Assembly (NCBI GenBank): GCA_020628975.1
Contig: JAHDEF010000007.1
Coordinates: 1 to 27,733, forward strand
Source of the DNA: Aquimarina sp.
GTDB taxonomy: Bacteria; Bacteroidota; Bacteroidia; Flavobacteriales; Flavobacteriaceae
Reading direction: 5' to 3'
DNA: 27,733 nt
Part shown: in pieces, positions 14,778 through 22,316 of the stretch
Numbering within the stretch: position 1 is the stretch's first letter
How the letters are laid out: every line of letters starts with the position of its first letter
Notes under the pieces: model-generated
The model's input: only the letters and a program-made list of their open reading frames with translations
Database searches by the model: none
What the model was told of the DNA's origin: nothing
Program-made: the position numbers and the translations under genes

Positions 14778-14891
14778 GACTGAAATTTTAGAAAACGATA
14801 TTGCGTTAAATATTTGGTAAAAATAGAGATAAGCCTTTTTTGAATAGCGTTTTTTTAGAAATTGTTTTGCTAATTAATTTAAACGAAACTT

Positions 14892-15512
14892 ATGTCAAAA
14901 ACATTAATTGTTACCTATACCGCTAGAGAAGGGTCAAACACTAAAAAATTAGGTGACTATTTTACCGAAATTAACAACGATAAAACGGAGATTACGGTAC
15001 TAGACCTTACCGAAACCACTCCTGATTTGCTATTAAAAGAAAATCTGAACCCGCTAGTTGCTAGAAATTTTGGTGGAGTTCCACTTGACGATAAAAGCGC
15101 AAAATTATTAGAGAAAAATGATCGATTAACTCAAATGGCTATTGAAGCTGATTTTATAGTTTTGGTAACGCCAATGTATAATTTCTCTGTTCCTGCTACG
15201 GTAAAAGCCTGGTTTGATGCTATTATTCAAAAAGATAAAACATTTGGTTTCAACACTGAAGGACAAATGGAAGGTTTATTGAAAGAAACAAAGGCGCTTT
15301 CTTTGATGACTAGCGGAAGTGATTTTGCTATTGAACCCTTAAAAAATATAGATTTTGCTATGCCTTTAATCAATACTTGTTTTGGGTTTATGGGGGTTGC
15401 TACTACAAATATTCACGCCTACGGCACACAGCAATATGCAGATAAATATGATGAGGTATTAGCTAATAATTATAAAAAGATAGCAGCTTTAAGTGCAGAG
15501 TGGTATAATTAA
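14892..15512 (+). CDS. FMN-dependent NADH azoreductase-like flavoprotein (AzoR family)
   Basis: A 206-residue flavodoxin-like fold. The start KTLIVTYTAREGSNTKKLGDYF provides the FMN phosphate loop, and VLVTPMYNFSVPATVKAWFD (90-109) is the family signature. SLMTSGSDF corresponds to the GG-Y-type isoalloxazine contact, with SGSD instead of the usual RGG. Members reduce azo dyes and quinones with NAD(P)H by two-electron steps; a role in quinone detoxification is the usual inference. Divergent from hemW; a terminator-like hairpin invaded by a repeat lies downstream. Confidence 0.87.
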   Translation: MSKTLIVTYTAREGSNTKKLGDYFTEINNDKTEITVLDLTETTPDLLLKENLNPLVARNFGGVPLDDKSAKLLEKNDRLTQMAIEADFIVLVTPMYNFSVPATVKAWFDAIIQKDKTFGFNTEGQMEGLLKETKALSLMTSGSDFAIEPLKNIDFAMPLINTCFGFMGVATTNIHAYGTQQYADKYDEVLANNYKKIAALSAEWYN

Positions 15513-15523
15513 TTTATAGAATA

Positions 15524-15669
15524 GCAAAAAGAGGCCGTCTTAAAAGTATCATAAACGAAGGCTGAGCGCTTAGTCGAAGCCTGTAGATGAGCTGATAATC
15601 AAACCACATTTCGGCTTCGCTCAATGTTCGTTTAGAGGTTTTTCTGCTTTTTAGACAACCTCTTTTTGC
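15524..15669. terminator. Terminator-like inverted repeat with a REP element in its loop
   Basis: GCAAAAAGAGGCCGTCT (15524-15540) and AGACAACCTCTTTTTGC (15653-15669) pair over 17 positions with two mismatches. Such AAAAAGAGG..GTCT / AGAC..CCTCTTTTT hairpins normally have short loops in Bacteroidota and end convergent genes. Here the gene pair is azoR-like (+) and dinB (−), also convergent, but the loop is 112 bases and contains REP copy B. Confidence 0.7.
15552..15634 (-). repeat. REP-like imperfect palindrome, copy B
   Basis: Ends TAAACGAA (15552-15559) and TTCGTTTA (15627-15634) are exact inverted repeats. Inside, GGCTGAGCG..TAGTCGAAGCC and GGCTTCGCTCAATG mirror each other imperfectly. The reverse complement aligns with copy A (13553-13627) along almost its whole length, including the shared words GAACA.TGAGCGAAG, GGCTTCGACT and CGCTCAGCCTT. 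Confidence 0.87.
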
Positions 15670-15677
15670 TCTTTTAC

Positions 15678-16196
15678 TTAAGGTTTTTTAAGATACCTTT
15701 CTTTTAGTATATCAAGATGATGTGCTGGGTGGCCAATGATGACAAAGCCAATAGCTAGAGGAGTCATTTTTTTAGCAAAACAAGTACCTACTTGCGCTAG
15801 CTGTTCTTTGCCAAGATTCTCAAATAAATATATAGACGATTGTCGTACCACTTTAAATTCATTGATTAAATCATCAATAGATCTAGTACTTACAACGGCG
15901 TTTTTAGCGTATACATTCTCATCCATTCCCGCCAAATCGGCGTTACCTTTTCTGGATAAAACCAAGGCTCGATAAGCCAAAACGCGTTCTGTGTCGATAC
16001 AATGCTGTAGCAATTCTTTAACAGACCATTTTCTTTCTTTATAGCTGAAATTTGCTTTTTCTTTTAACTGAGGTATAACTTCATCAAAAACAGAGATGCT
16101 TGTTTTTAAACCTTCTACTAAGGTTACATTTCGATCTACCAAATTAATATAACGATCAAAGAATTTGGGCATAAAAGGTAAATCATCAATTTTCAT
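15678..16196 (-). CDS. DinB family protein (putative metal-dependent hydrolase)
   Basis: A 172-residue four-helix DinB/YfiT-type protein. The three histidines that bind metal in this superfamily are visible: H65 in VKELLQHCIDTERV, and H156 and H160 within IIGHPAHHLDIL, preceded by the characteristic IGF..IGH..HH pattern. Members include thiol transferases and DNA-damage-induced proteins of unknown activity; no function can be assigned here. The ATG at 16196 is preferred to a TTG three codons upstream. It lies 46 bases after the xth stop on the same strand and is probably its operon partner. Confidence 0.85.
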   Translation of the reverse strand: MKIDDLPFMPKFFDRYINLVDRNVTLVEGLKTSISVFDEVIPQLKEKANFSYKERKWSVKELLQHCIDTERVLAYRALVLSRKGNADLAGMDENVYAKNAVVSTRSIDDLINEFKVVRQSSIYLFENLGKEQLAQVGTCFAKKMTPLAIGFVIIGHPAHHLDILKERYLKKP

Positions 16197-16242
16197 ACGG
16201 AACAATTATAAACCTCAAACCTTTAATATTGGGTATTAAATA

Positions 16243-17007
16243 CTATGCATCTACTTCAACCAAAATAGGACAGTGATCACTATGCTTAGCTTCCGATAAA
16301 ATAGTAGCTCTTGAAATTTGATCTTTTAAAGGTGCTGTTACCATTCCATAATCTAAACGCCAGCCTTTATTATTGGCGCGAGCGTTCGCACGGTAGCTCC
16401 ACCAACTATAGTTATTGGGCTCTTGATTAAAAACTCTAAAAGAATCGATAAAACCACTAGCTATAAATTTACTTAACCACGCACGCTCTTCAGGTAAAAA
16501 ACCAGAAACATTTTTTAAACGTACAGGATCGTGGATATCTATGGCTTCGTGACAAATATTATAATCTCCACACACTACTAAATTCGGTATTTCATTGCGC
16601 AATTCTGTAAGATATGAAAGTATATCATCCATATACATGAATTTGTGCTCAAGTCTTGCCAAGTTTGTTCCGCTAGGTAAATACATACTCATTACAGAAA
16701 CACCGTCGAAATCAGCTCGAATATTTCTTCCCTCAAAATCCATATGTTCAATACCTGTTCCGTATTCAATATGGTTCGGCTTTGTTTTAGAAAGAATAGC
16801 CACGCCACTATAGCCTTTTTTTTGAGCGCTGTACCAATAACAATAGGGGTAACCCGCTTCGTGAAAAACAGAAAGATCGAGTTGATCTTCTTGTGCTTTT
16901 ATTTCTTGTAAACAAATTACATCGGGATCAGCTTGGGTTAACCATTCGATAAATCCTTTTTTTAATGCGGCACGAATTCCGTTGACGTTGTATGATATGA
17001 TTTTCAT
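16243..17007 (-). CDS. xth: Exodeoxyribonuclease III / AP endonuclease
   Basis: A 254-residue protein of normal ExoIII length. The catalytic set is complete: N7 (SYNVNGIR), E35 (CLQEIKAQ), Y109 (MYLPSG), D148 and N150 (CGDYNICHEAIDIHDP), D219 (WRLDYG), D244 and H245 (KHSDHCPI). It cleaves DNA 5' of abasic sites and removes 3' blocking groups in base excision repair. It follows hflX with a 48-base gap and precedes the dinB-like gene, forming an hflX-xth-dinB run. An endonuclease/exonuclease/phosphatase paralogue of the same superfamily lies nearby at 18352. Confidence 0.94.
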   Translation of the reverse strand: MKIISYNVNGIRAALKKGFIEWLTQADPDVICLQEIKAQEDQLDLSVFHEAGYPYCYWYSAQKKGYSGVAILSKTKPNHIEYGTGIEHMDFEGRNIRADFDGVSVMSMYLPSGTNLARLEHKFMYMDDILSYLTELRNEIPNLVVCGDYNICHEAIDIHDPVRLKNVSGFLPEERAWLSKFIASGFIDSFRVFNQEPNNYSWWSYRANARANNKGWRLDYGMVTAPLKDQISRATILSEAKHSDHCPILVEVDA

Positions 17008-17055
17008 GTGTTAGTTTATAGTAATTATCCACTAATACTTAGGCTGTGCAAAGCA

Positions 17056-18267
17056 CTATCCCTCGTAAAACTCTTCTGGATATAAAAAGTTGTTATAAGG
17101 AAAACGAGTTACATGAATATCGCGGACTTCTTGATACACACGTTTTCGAAAATCTTCCATATTTTCTTTTTCAATGGCCGAAATAAACAAAGCGTTATCC
17201 CCCACTTTACTCATCCAAGTTTCGCGCCAGTCATTTAACGTATAGTGCGCTTTTGTAGGCTCGGTACTTAAATCATCATCTTCAATAGTTTCATACGTGT
17301 AGGCATCAATTTTATTGAAAACCATTATGGTACGCTTATTTTGACACTTTATTTCCCCTAAAATGGTATTTACCGATTCAATGTGATCTTCAAACTGTGG
17401 GTGCGAAATATCTACCACATGTAGTAATAAATCTGCTTCTCGAACTTCGTCTAGCGTACTTTTAAAACTTTCTACTAATTGAGTTGGTAATTTTCTAATA
17501 AAACCTACGGTATCTGTAAGTAAAAAAGGTAAATTTCCTATAACCACTTTTCTAACTGTAGTATCTAAAGTGGCAAATAATTTATTTTCGGCAAAAACGT
17601 CACTTTTAGAAATAACGTTCATTAAGGTTGATTTCCCAACATTGGTATACCCTACTAAGGCAACACGCACCATTTTTCCGCGATTACCGCGCTGCGTAGC
17701 CATTTGCTTATCGATGGTTTGTAATTTCTTTTTCAGTAATGAAATACGATCACGAACAATACGTCGATCGGTTTCAATTTCTGTTTCCCCAGGCCCGCGC
17801 ATTCCAATACCTCCTTTTTGACGCTCTAAGTGTGTCCAAAGTCCAACAAGTCTTGGTAATAAATATTGATATTGTGCTAATTCTACCTGAGTTCGAGCAT
17901 AACTCGTTTGGGCGCGTTGTGCAAAAATATCAAGAATCAAATACGTTCGATCGACAATTTTTGCTTTTAGAATTTTCTCAATATTTTTTTGCTGAGAAGG
18001 CGATAATTCATCGTCAAAAACTACCGTGTCAATTTCGTGTTGTTCGACATAGGCTAGTACTTCTTCCATTTTCCCCGTTCCTATAAACGTTTTAGAATTG
18101 GGCATATCCATCTTTTGAGTAAAGCGTTTTACGACTTTCCCACCAGCAGTGTGTGTTAAAAACTCAAGCTCATCTAAAAATTCTGTAAGCTTATCCTCGT
18201 TTTGTTCGCGTGTTACAAGCCCGATTAAGATAGCTTTTTCGTAAGCAATTTCATTTTTTTCTAGCAT
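17056..18267 (-). CDS. hflX: Ribosome-associated GTPase HflX
   Basis: A 403-residue GTPase. The N-terminal HflX domain (about 10-190) includes TFIGTGKMEEV, VFDDELSPSQQ, the DRTYLILDIFAQRA segment and the nucleotide-binding signature GGIGMRGPGETEIETDRR (152-169). The G domain carries G1 GYTNVGKST (206-214), G3 DTVGF (252-256), G4 NKID (318-321) and an SA-type G5 (FISAIEK). HflX splits stalled or stress-inactivated 70S ribosomes. The C-terminus ends soon after the G domain, as in the usual bacterial form. A TATCTTTG element lies 19 bases upstream of the ATG on the minus strand. Confidence 0.95.
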   Translation of the reverse strand: MLEKNEIAYEKAILIGLVTREQNEDKLTEFLDELEFLTHTAGGKVVKRFTQKMDMPNSKTFIGTGKMEEVLAYVEQHEIDTVVFDDELSPSQQKNIEKILKAKIVDRTYLILDIFAQRAQTSYARTQVELAQYQYLLPRLVGLWTHLERQKGGIGMRGPGETEIETDRRIVRDRISLLKKKLQTIDKQMATQRGNRGKMVRVALVGYTNVGKSTLMNVISKSDVFAENKLFATLDTTVRKVVIGNLPFLLTDTVGFIRKLPTQLVESFKSTLDEVREADLLLHVVDISHPQFEDHIESVNTILGEIKCQNKRTIMVFNKIDAYTYETIEDDDLSTEPTKAHYTLNDWRETWMSKVGDNALFISAIEKENMEDFRKRVYQEVRDIHVTRFPYNNFLYPEEFYEG

Positions 18268-18286
18268 TCAAACCTAAATATAGAAA

Positions 18287-18294
18287 CAAAGATA
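18287..18294 (-). promoter_or_regulatory. -7 promoter element for hflX
   Basis: The minus strand reads TATCTTTG, matching TAnnTTTG. It is 19 bases from the hflX ATG, implying a leader of roughly 12 bases. No well-placed TTG was seen for the -33 element. Confidence 0.45.
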
Positions 18295-18313
18295 CAATAT
18301 TAGTAATCTTAGG

Positions 18314-18346
18314 TTTGCTTTATCGACTCTAGGTCTTGTATTTTTG
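18314..18346 (+). promoter_or_regulatory. Promoter for the endonuclease/exonuclease/phosphatase gene, nearly leaderless
   Basis: TTTG at 18314-18317, a 21-base spacer, and TATTTTTG at 18339-18346 match the Bacteroidota -33/-7 consensus. The ATG begins only five bases after the -7 box (18352), so transcription should start at or within a few bases of the start codon. Confidence 0.65.
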
Positions 18347-18351
18347 CAACT

Positions 18352-19326
18352 ATGACAAAGTCAACCTATTTTAATAAAAAGGACGCTTCCCTTTACACCA
18401 TTGGATTTTATAATATTGAAAATTTATTTGACATCTATGACGACCCTCATACGTTAGATGATGATTTTCTACCTGAATCAGAAAAACGTTGGACCAAGAA
18501 GCGCTACGAAAAAAAAATCTTTAAAATAGGAACGGCTATTTCTAATATTGGCTACAGAAGTTCAGGAAAAGCACCTAGTATCATTGGCTTAGCAGAAGTA
18601 GAAAACAAAAAGGTAATCGAGGATCTTATTAAATCGAAACACTTGGTTAATAAGAATTATGGAATAGTACATTTTGACTCGCCCGATGAGCGCGGCATTG
18701 ATGTGGCATTAATTTATCAAAAAGCACACTTCGAAGTTTTATCGAACGAAAGCATACATGTAGAAGTTACAAACCCTGATGGCGAAAAAGACTACACCCG
18801 AGATATTTTAAAAGTGAGTGGACTTTTAAATGGGGAGAAAATTCACGTTTTAGTGAATCATTGGCCTTCAAGAAGAGACGGAGCTGATATCACGGCATAT
18901 AAACGCATTGCTGCAGCAGACAAAAATAGAGCGCTTATCGATTCTATTAAAAACGAAGATGGAGAAGAAGCTAAAGTGATCATAATGGGTGATTTTAATG
19001 ATGATCCGCATGATGCAAGTGTATTACATTTAGCACAATCCGATTTCTACAATCCTATGTTGAAATTATTGACTCGAAGAAACGGAACATTGAGCTATCG
19101 AGGTGCTTGGAATCTTTTTGATCAAATACTTTTTAGTAATTCTTTTCATAAATACGAAAAAGGAACTCACTCATTTAGCTCGGCTAAAATATTTGACGAC
19201 GATTTTTTAAAAGTTTACAAAGGAAGAAAAAAAGGCACCCCATTTAGAACCTATGCTGGAAGAAGGTATTTAGGCGGTTACAGCGACCATTTTCCTGTTT
19301 ACGTTCAGCTGAAATTAAATGAATAA
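18352..19326 (+). CDS. Endonuclease/exonuclease/phosphatase family protein
   Basis: A 324-residue protein of the DNase I-like superfamily. Metal and catalytic residues appear in FYNIENLFD (N21), GLAEVENK (E82), LVNHWPSRR (169-175), MGDFNDDP (212-219) and YSDHFPVYV (310-318). The FYNIENLFD...NHWPSRR version is common in Bacteroidota. There is no signal peptide in this sequence, so a cytoplasmic enzyme is inferred. The substrate (DNA, RNA or a phosphate ester) is unknown. The stop overlaps the start of the EamA gene by eight bases, implying coupled translation. Confidence 0.88.
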   Translation: MTKSTYFNKKDASLYTIGFYNIENLFDIYDDPHTLDDDFLPESEKRWTKKRYEKKIFKIGTAISNIGYRSSGKAPSIIGLAEVENKKVIEDLIKSKHLVNKNYGIVHFDSPDERGIDVALIYQKAHFEVLSNESIHVEVTNPDGEKDYTRDILKVSGLLNGEKIHVLVNHWPSRRDGADITAYKRIAAADKNRALIDSIKNEDGEEAKVIIMGDFNDDPHDASVLHLAQSDFYNPMLKLLTRRNGTLSYRGAWNLFDQILFSNSFHKYEKGTHSFSSAKIFDDDFLKVYKGRKKGTPFRTYAGRRYLGGYSDHFPVYVQLKLNE

Positions 19327-20206
19327 TTCTAAAAATAACAAATCAGGAGGCATAGGGCAAGATATTGCTTATTTGTGTTTAGGACTATTATGTATTAGCA
19401 CTACGGGGGTTTTGGCAAGATCAATTCAACTTTCGGCAATCATTATTATAGGTTGGCGATCTGTGTTTGCAGCTATATTTCTACTACTTTTTTGCAAATG
19501 GAAAAAATTCTCATTCAAGCTAGATAAAAGAGTTCTTTTTATAAACCTCATTGCAGGTGCATTGTTAGGCCTGCATTGGGTTACCTATTTTATGTCACTT
19601 CAAATGTCAAGCGTAGCTGTTGGTATGTTAGCATTATTTACTTTTCCAACCATAACAGCTTTACTTGAGCCTTTGATATTGAAAACAAGTTTTTCGATAT
19701 TTCATCTATTCTTAGGAGTTTTAGTGATTTTCGGTATTTATTTTTTAGCCCCTGACATTAGCCTAGAAAACGAAATGTTTAAAGCCGTACTTTTCGGTCT
19801 ATTTTCAGCATTGTGTTTTTCTATTCGTAATATTATGATGAAACAACAAGTAGCCCAATCTAACGGATCTGTGTTGATGACATGGCAATTAATTGTTGTT
19901 GGGGGATTGTTGTTACCTTATTTGATATGGAATTTCAAAACACCGACCACACAGGATGTTTCAGGTATATTAGCCTTGGCATTATTGGCTACCGCAATTG
20001 GTCACACCTTATTTGCGTATAGCTTAAAAAAGTTTTCTGCCACCACAACAAGTATTATTGGAGGACTTCAGCCTATTTTCGGAATTATTCTTGGTTATTT
20101 ATTTCTGAAAGAAGCTTTAACTTGGAATACATTGGTTGGAGGTAGTTTAATTCTATCAACAGTTTTACTCGAAGGCTACCGCATGTTTAAAAAAGAAAAG
20201 CGTTGA
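19319..20206 (+). CDS. EamA/DMT family transporter
   Basis: A 295-residue inner-membrane protein with about ten predicted hydrophobic helices in two EamA repeats, the usual length for this family. The first repeat includes GWRSVFAAIFLLLF and TYFMSLQMSSVAVGMLALFTFPTITALLEP; the second includes SLKKFSATTTSIIGGLQPIFGIILGYLFLKEAL, both classic EamA patterns. It is probably a drug/metabolite or amino acid exporter; the substrate cannot be inferred. It overlaps the upstream nuclease-like gene by eight bases and is co-transcribed with it. Confidence 0.9.
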   Translation: MNNSKNNKSGGIGQDIAYLCLGLLCISTTGVLARSIQLSAIIIIGWRSVFAAIFLLLFCKWKKFSFKLDKRVLFINLIAGALLGLHWVTYFMSLQMSSVAVGMLALFTFPTITALLEPLILKTSFSIFHLFLGVLVIFGIYFLAPDISLENEMFKAVLFGLFSALCFSIRNIMMKQQVAQSNGSVLMTWQLIVVGGLLLPYLIWNFKTPTTQDVSGILALALLATAIGHTLFAYSLKKFSATTTSIIGGLQPIFGIILGYLFLKEALTWNTLVGGSLILSTVLLEGYRMFKKEKR

Positions 20207-20363
20207 TATGGTCTAAGGACTATATAATTGTACTAAGAACCAAATACTTTGAAAACATAATATTTTCTGATTGTTAGGTGTTAAATACCAACTACTTTAA
20301 CATACATTTTCAAAAACCTTCCCCAAAATCTTATAACTTTAAGTAAATTGAAAATGTTTAGTT

Positions 20364-20852
20364 ATGAGAAAGTTAGCATTACCCTCGAAATATGGTTGGT
20401 ATATAGGTATATCATTAATAGGCTATTTTTTGCTACTAAGTATATTTAACCTACACACGAATCCTTTATTTAGTTTACTAAATGGAGGTATTGTAGGATA
20501 CGGATTAAGTAGTATGTTTAGGCGTTATGCTTTGACGGAAACTGTAAATCATAAAATAAAATATGATAAAGGCTTTTCTTTAGGTTTTTTAACGGGCTTA
20601 AATGCAACGGTAATATTTACTCTATTTTTTGTGTTATATAGCACAGAAATAGCACCTAGCTTTTTAGATGATTTAGTGGGTAATTGGAGAACACATTACC
20701 ACACGCCTAGCGGTTTAATTTATTTTGTTGTTTTCATCATGGGGATTTCAACAACTATGATAATGACTTTGTTTTTTATGCAGCGATACAAAGTAAGCTG
20801 GAATTTGAAACACCTTATAAAAGACCCGAAAGAAACACTTGTTACTAATTAG
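20364..20852 (+). CDS. Small four-helix membrane protein (DUF4199-like)
   Basis: A 162-residue protein with four hydrophobic segments at about 11-29, 34-50, 72-92 and 116-136. Charged loops (MFRRYALTETVNHKIKYDKGFSLGF) and the glycine pattern in the second helix resemble DUF4199 proteins of Bacteroidota, but the match is only by general form. No function can be assigned. It stands alone, 157 bases after the EamA gene. Confidence 0.65.
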   Translation: MRKLALPSKYGWYIGISLIGYFLLLSIFNLHTNPLFSLLNGGIVGYGLSSMFRRYALTETVNHKIKYDKGFSLGFLTGLNATVIFTLFFVLYSTEIAPSFLDDLVGNWRTHYHTPSGLIYFVVFIMGISTTMIMTLFFMQRYKVSWNLKHLIKDPKETLVTN

Positions 20853-20931
20853 AATTCAGATGTGAGAATTTAGAATTTAAAACTAATTTTTATGTATATC
20901 CGTAATTAGTAATGCTATATCCGTATTCGTT

Positions 20932-21003
20932 ATTCCTTGCTTAACAAGGAATCTCATCTTACTGATTTTTATATCCTTAATGAGATCCTGAAACAAGTTT
21001 AGG
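20932..21003. repeat. Flavobacterial intergenic repeat made of three hairpins
   Basis: Hairpin one: ATTCCTTG (20932-20939) / CAAGGAAT (20945-20952). Hairpin two: ATCTCAT (20951-20957) / ATGAGAT (20980-20986). Hairpin three: CCTGAA (20987-20992) / TTTAGG (20998-21003) with one G-U pair. The composition AGGAATCTCAT ... GAGATCCTGAAACAAG ... is one I recall as widely dispersed in Flavobacteriaceae. The remainder of the 380-bp gap 20853-21232 is AT-rich and holds the rplU promoter. Confidence 0.75.
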
Positions 21004-21162
21004 TTGACGCAAGTCATATTATTAGTGATTACAGATATTCAATCTAAATTTTTAATTAAATACAAGTATTCAAGTTTAATGATTACAAGGTTCTACATGC
21101 TCAAATAAAAAAAGCTTCATATTTCATAAAGATGAACGCTAACTTTAATAACAAAATTCTAA

Positions 21163-21195
21163 TTGTTTATTATTCAAAAAAAAACTGTACTTTTG
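21163..21195 (+). promoter_or_regulatory. rplU-rpmA promoter
   Basis: TTG (21163-21165), a 22-base spacer and TACTTTTG (21188-21195) fit the Bacteroidota consensus. The leader to the rplU ATG is about 30 bases. Confidence 0.7.
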
Positions 21196-21232
21196 CACTC
21201 CATTTTGTATAATTAATTATAAATACATAGCT

Positions 21233-21865
21233 ATGTACGCAATTGTAGAGATAGCAGGGCAGCAATTTAAAGTTGCGAAAGACCAAAAAGTATTTGTACA
21301 CCGTTTGCAAGAAGAAGAAGGTTCATCAATTTCTTTTGATAAAGTTCTTTTGACAGCAGATGGCGATGCAGTTACTGTTGGCGCCCCAGTTATAGAAGGT
21401 GCTCAAGTTAGCGCTAAAGTGTTAAGACACTTAAAAGGAGACAAAGTAATTGTTTTCAAAAAGAAAAGAAGAAAAGGTTACCGTGTTAAAAATGGTCACC
21501 GTCAGTATCTTACTGAAATTTCTATCGAAGACATCGTAGCTTCTGGAAGCAAAAAGGCAGCTCCTAAAAAGGAAGCCGCTGTAAAAAAAGCTCCCGCTAA
21601 AAAAACTACTACCAAAGGTGACGATTTAAAGAAGATTGAAGGTATTGGGCCGAAAGCCGCTGAAGCTTTAACAAATGCAGGGATTGATACTTTTGCTAAA
21701 TTAGCAAAAGCTGATCCTACAAATATTAAAGAAATTTTAGTTGCAGCAAGTTCAAGATTATCTCATCTAGAACCTGGTTCATGGCCAAAACAAGCAGATT
21801 TAGCTGCTAATGGTAAGTGGGAGGAGTTAAAAGTATTACAAGACGAATTAGACGGAGGTAAATAA
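21233..21865 (+). CDS. rplU: 50S ribosomal protein L21 with a C-terminal helix-hairpin-helix-like extension
   Basis: Residues 1-103 are a complete L21 (MYAIVEIAGQQFKVAKDQKV ... FKKKRRKGYRVKNGHRQ), the usual full length of the protein. Residues 104-125 form a Lys/Ala-rich linker (KKAAPKKEAAVKKAPAKK). Residues 126-210 add a small domain with DDLKKIEGIGPKAAEALTNAG, a helix-hairpin-helix-type motif, and LEPGSWPKQADLAANGKW. Extended L21 forms occur in other Flavobacteriaceae by recall. L21 binds 23S rRNA; the added domain may bind nucleic acid, but its role is unknown. First gene of the rplU-rpmA operon. Confidence 0.95.
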   Translation: MYAIVEIAGQQFKVAKDQKVFVHRLQEEEGSSISFDKVLLTADGDAVTVGAPVIEGAQVSAKVLRHLKGDKVIVFKKKRRKGYRVKNGHRQYLTEISIEDIVASGSKKAAPKKEAAVKKAPAKKTTTKGDDLKKIEGIGPKAAEALTNAGIDTFAKLAKADPTNIKEILVAASSRLSHLEPGSWPKQADLAANGKWEELKVLQDELDGGK

Positions 21866-21924
21866 TAATTACTTCTAATTGTTTAATCTTTTCGAATTTT
21901 TTTTCGGAATTAAATAAGAATAAA

Positions 21925-22185
21925 ATGGCACATAAAAAAGGTGTAGGTAGTTCGAAAAACGGTCGTGAATCGGAATCGAAACGCTTAGGTGTAAAAATTT
22001 TTGGTGGTCAACCTGCAATTGCTGGTAACATCATTGTTCGCCAAAGAGGTACTGCGCACAGAGCTGGTGAAAATGTTTATTTAGGTAAAGATCACACATT
22101 ACACGCTCGTGTTGATGGTATTGTGAAATTCACAAAAAAGAAAGACAATAAATCTTACGTTTCAATAGAAGCTTTCGAAGCATAA
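21925..22185 (+). CDS. rpmA: 50S ribosomal protein L27
   Basis: An 86-residue L27 beginning MAHKKGVGSSKNGRESESKR with the conserved RQRGT.HRAGENVYLGKDHTL core. The N-terminus starts directly with the mature form, without the cleavable extension found in Firmicutes. L27 lies at the peptidyl transferase centre. It follows rplU by 59 bases, the normal pairing, and a terminator lies 23 bases downstream. Confidence 0.96.
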   Translation: MAHKKGVGSSKNGRESESKRLGVKIFGGQPAIAGNIIVRQRGTAHRAGENVYLGKDHTLHARVDGIVKFTKKKDNKSYVSIEAFEA

Positions 22186-22208
22186 GTATTTATTAGTTAA
22201 TAGTTTAT

Positions 22209-22239
22209 AAAGCCCTTTGCAAATTGCATTGGGCTTTTT
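22209..22239 (+). terminator. rplU-rpmA terminator
   Basis: AAAGCCC (22209-22215) and GGGCTTTTT (22231-22239) form the stem base, with TGCAA/TTGCA-like pairing further in and a run of five T at the end. Confidence 0.85.
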
Positions 22240-22316
22240 GTGTTTGCGCTATTATATTTATTCTTAGAGCTCATTTTGTAGTACATTATTATTTATTTTA
22301 GATTAAAATTTTTGTT

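Noticed and set aside
17739..18086. Plus-strand 115-residue reading frame inside hflX
   Set aside because: Fully antisense to the conserved HflX N-terminal domain, with low-complexity content and no promoter.
16243..19326. xth and the gene at 18352 as a duplication
   Set aside because: Both belong to the endonuclease/exonuclease/phosphatase superfamily but share only the short catalytic motifs; they are distant paralogues.
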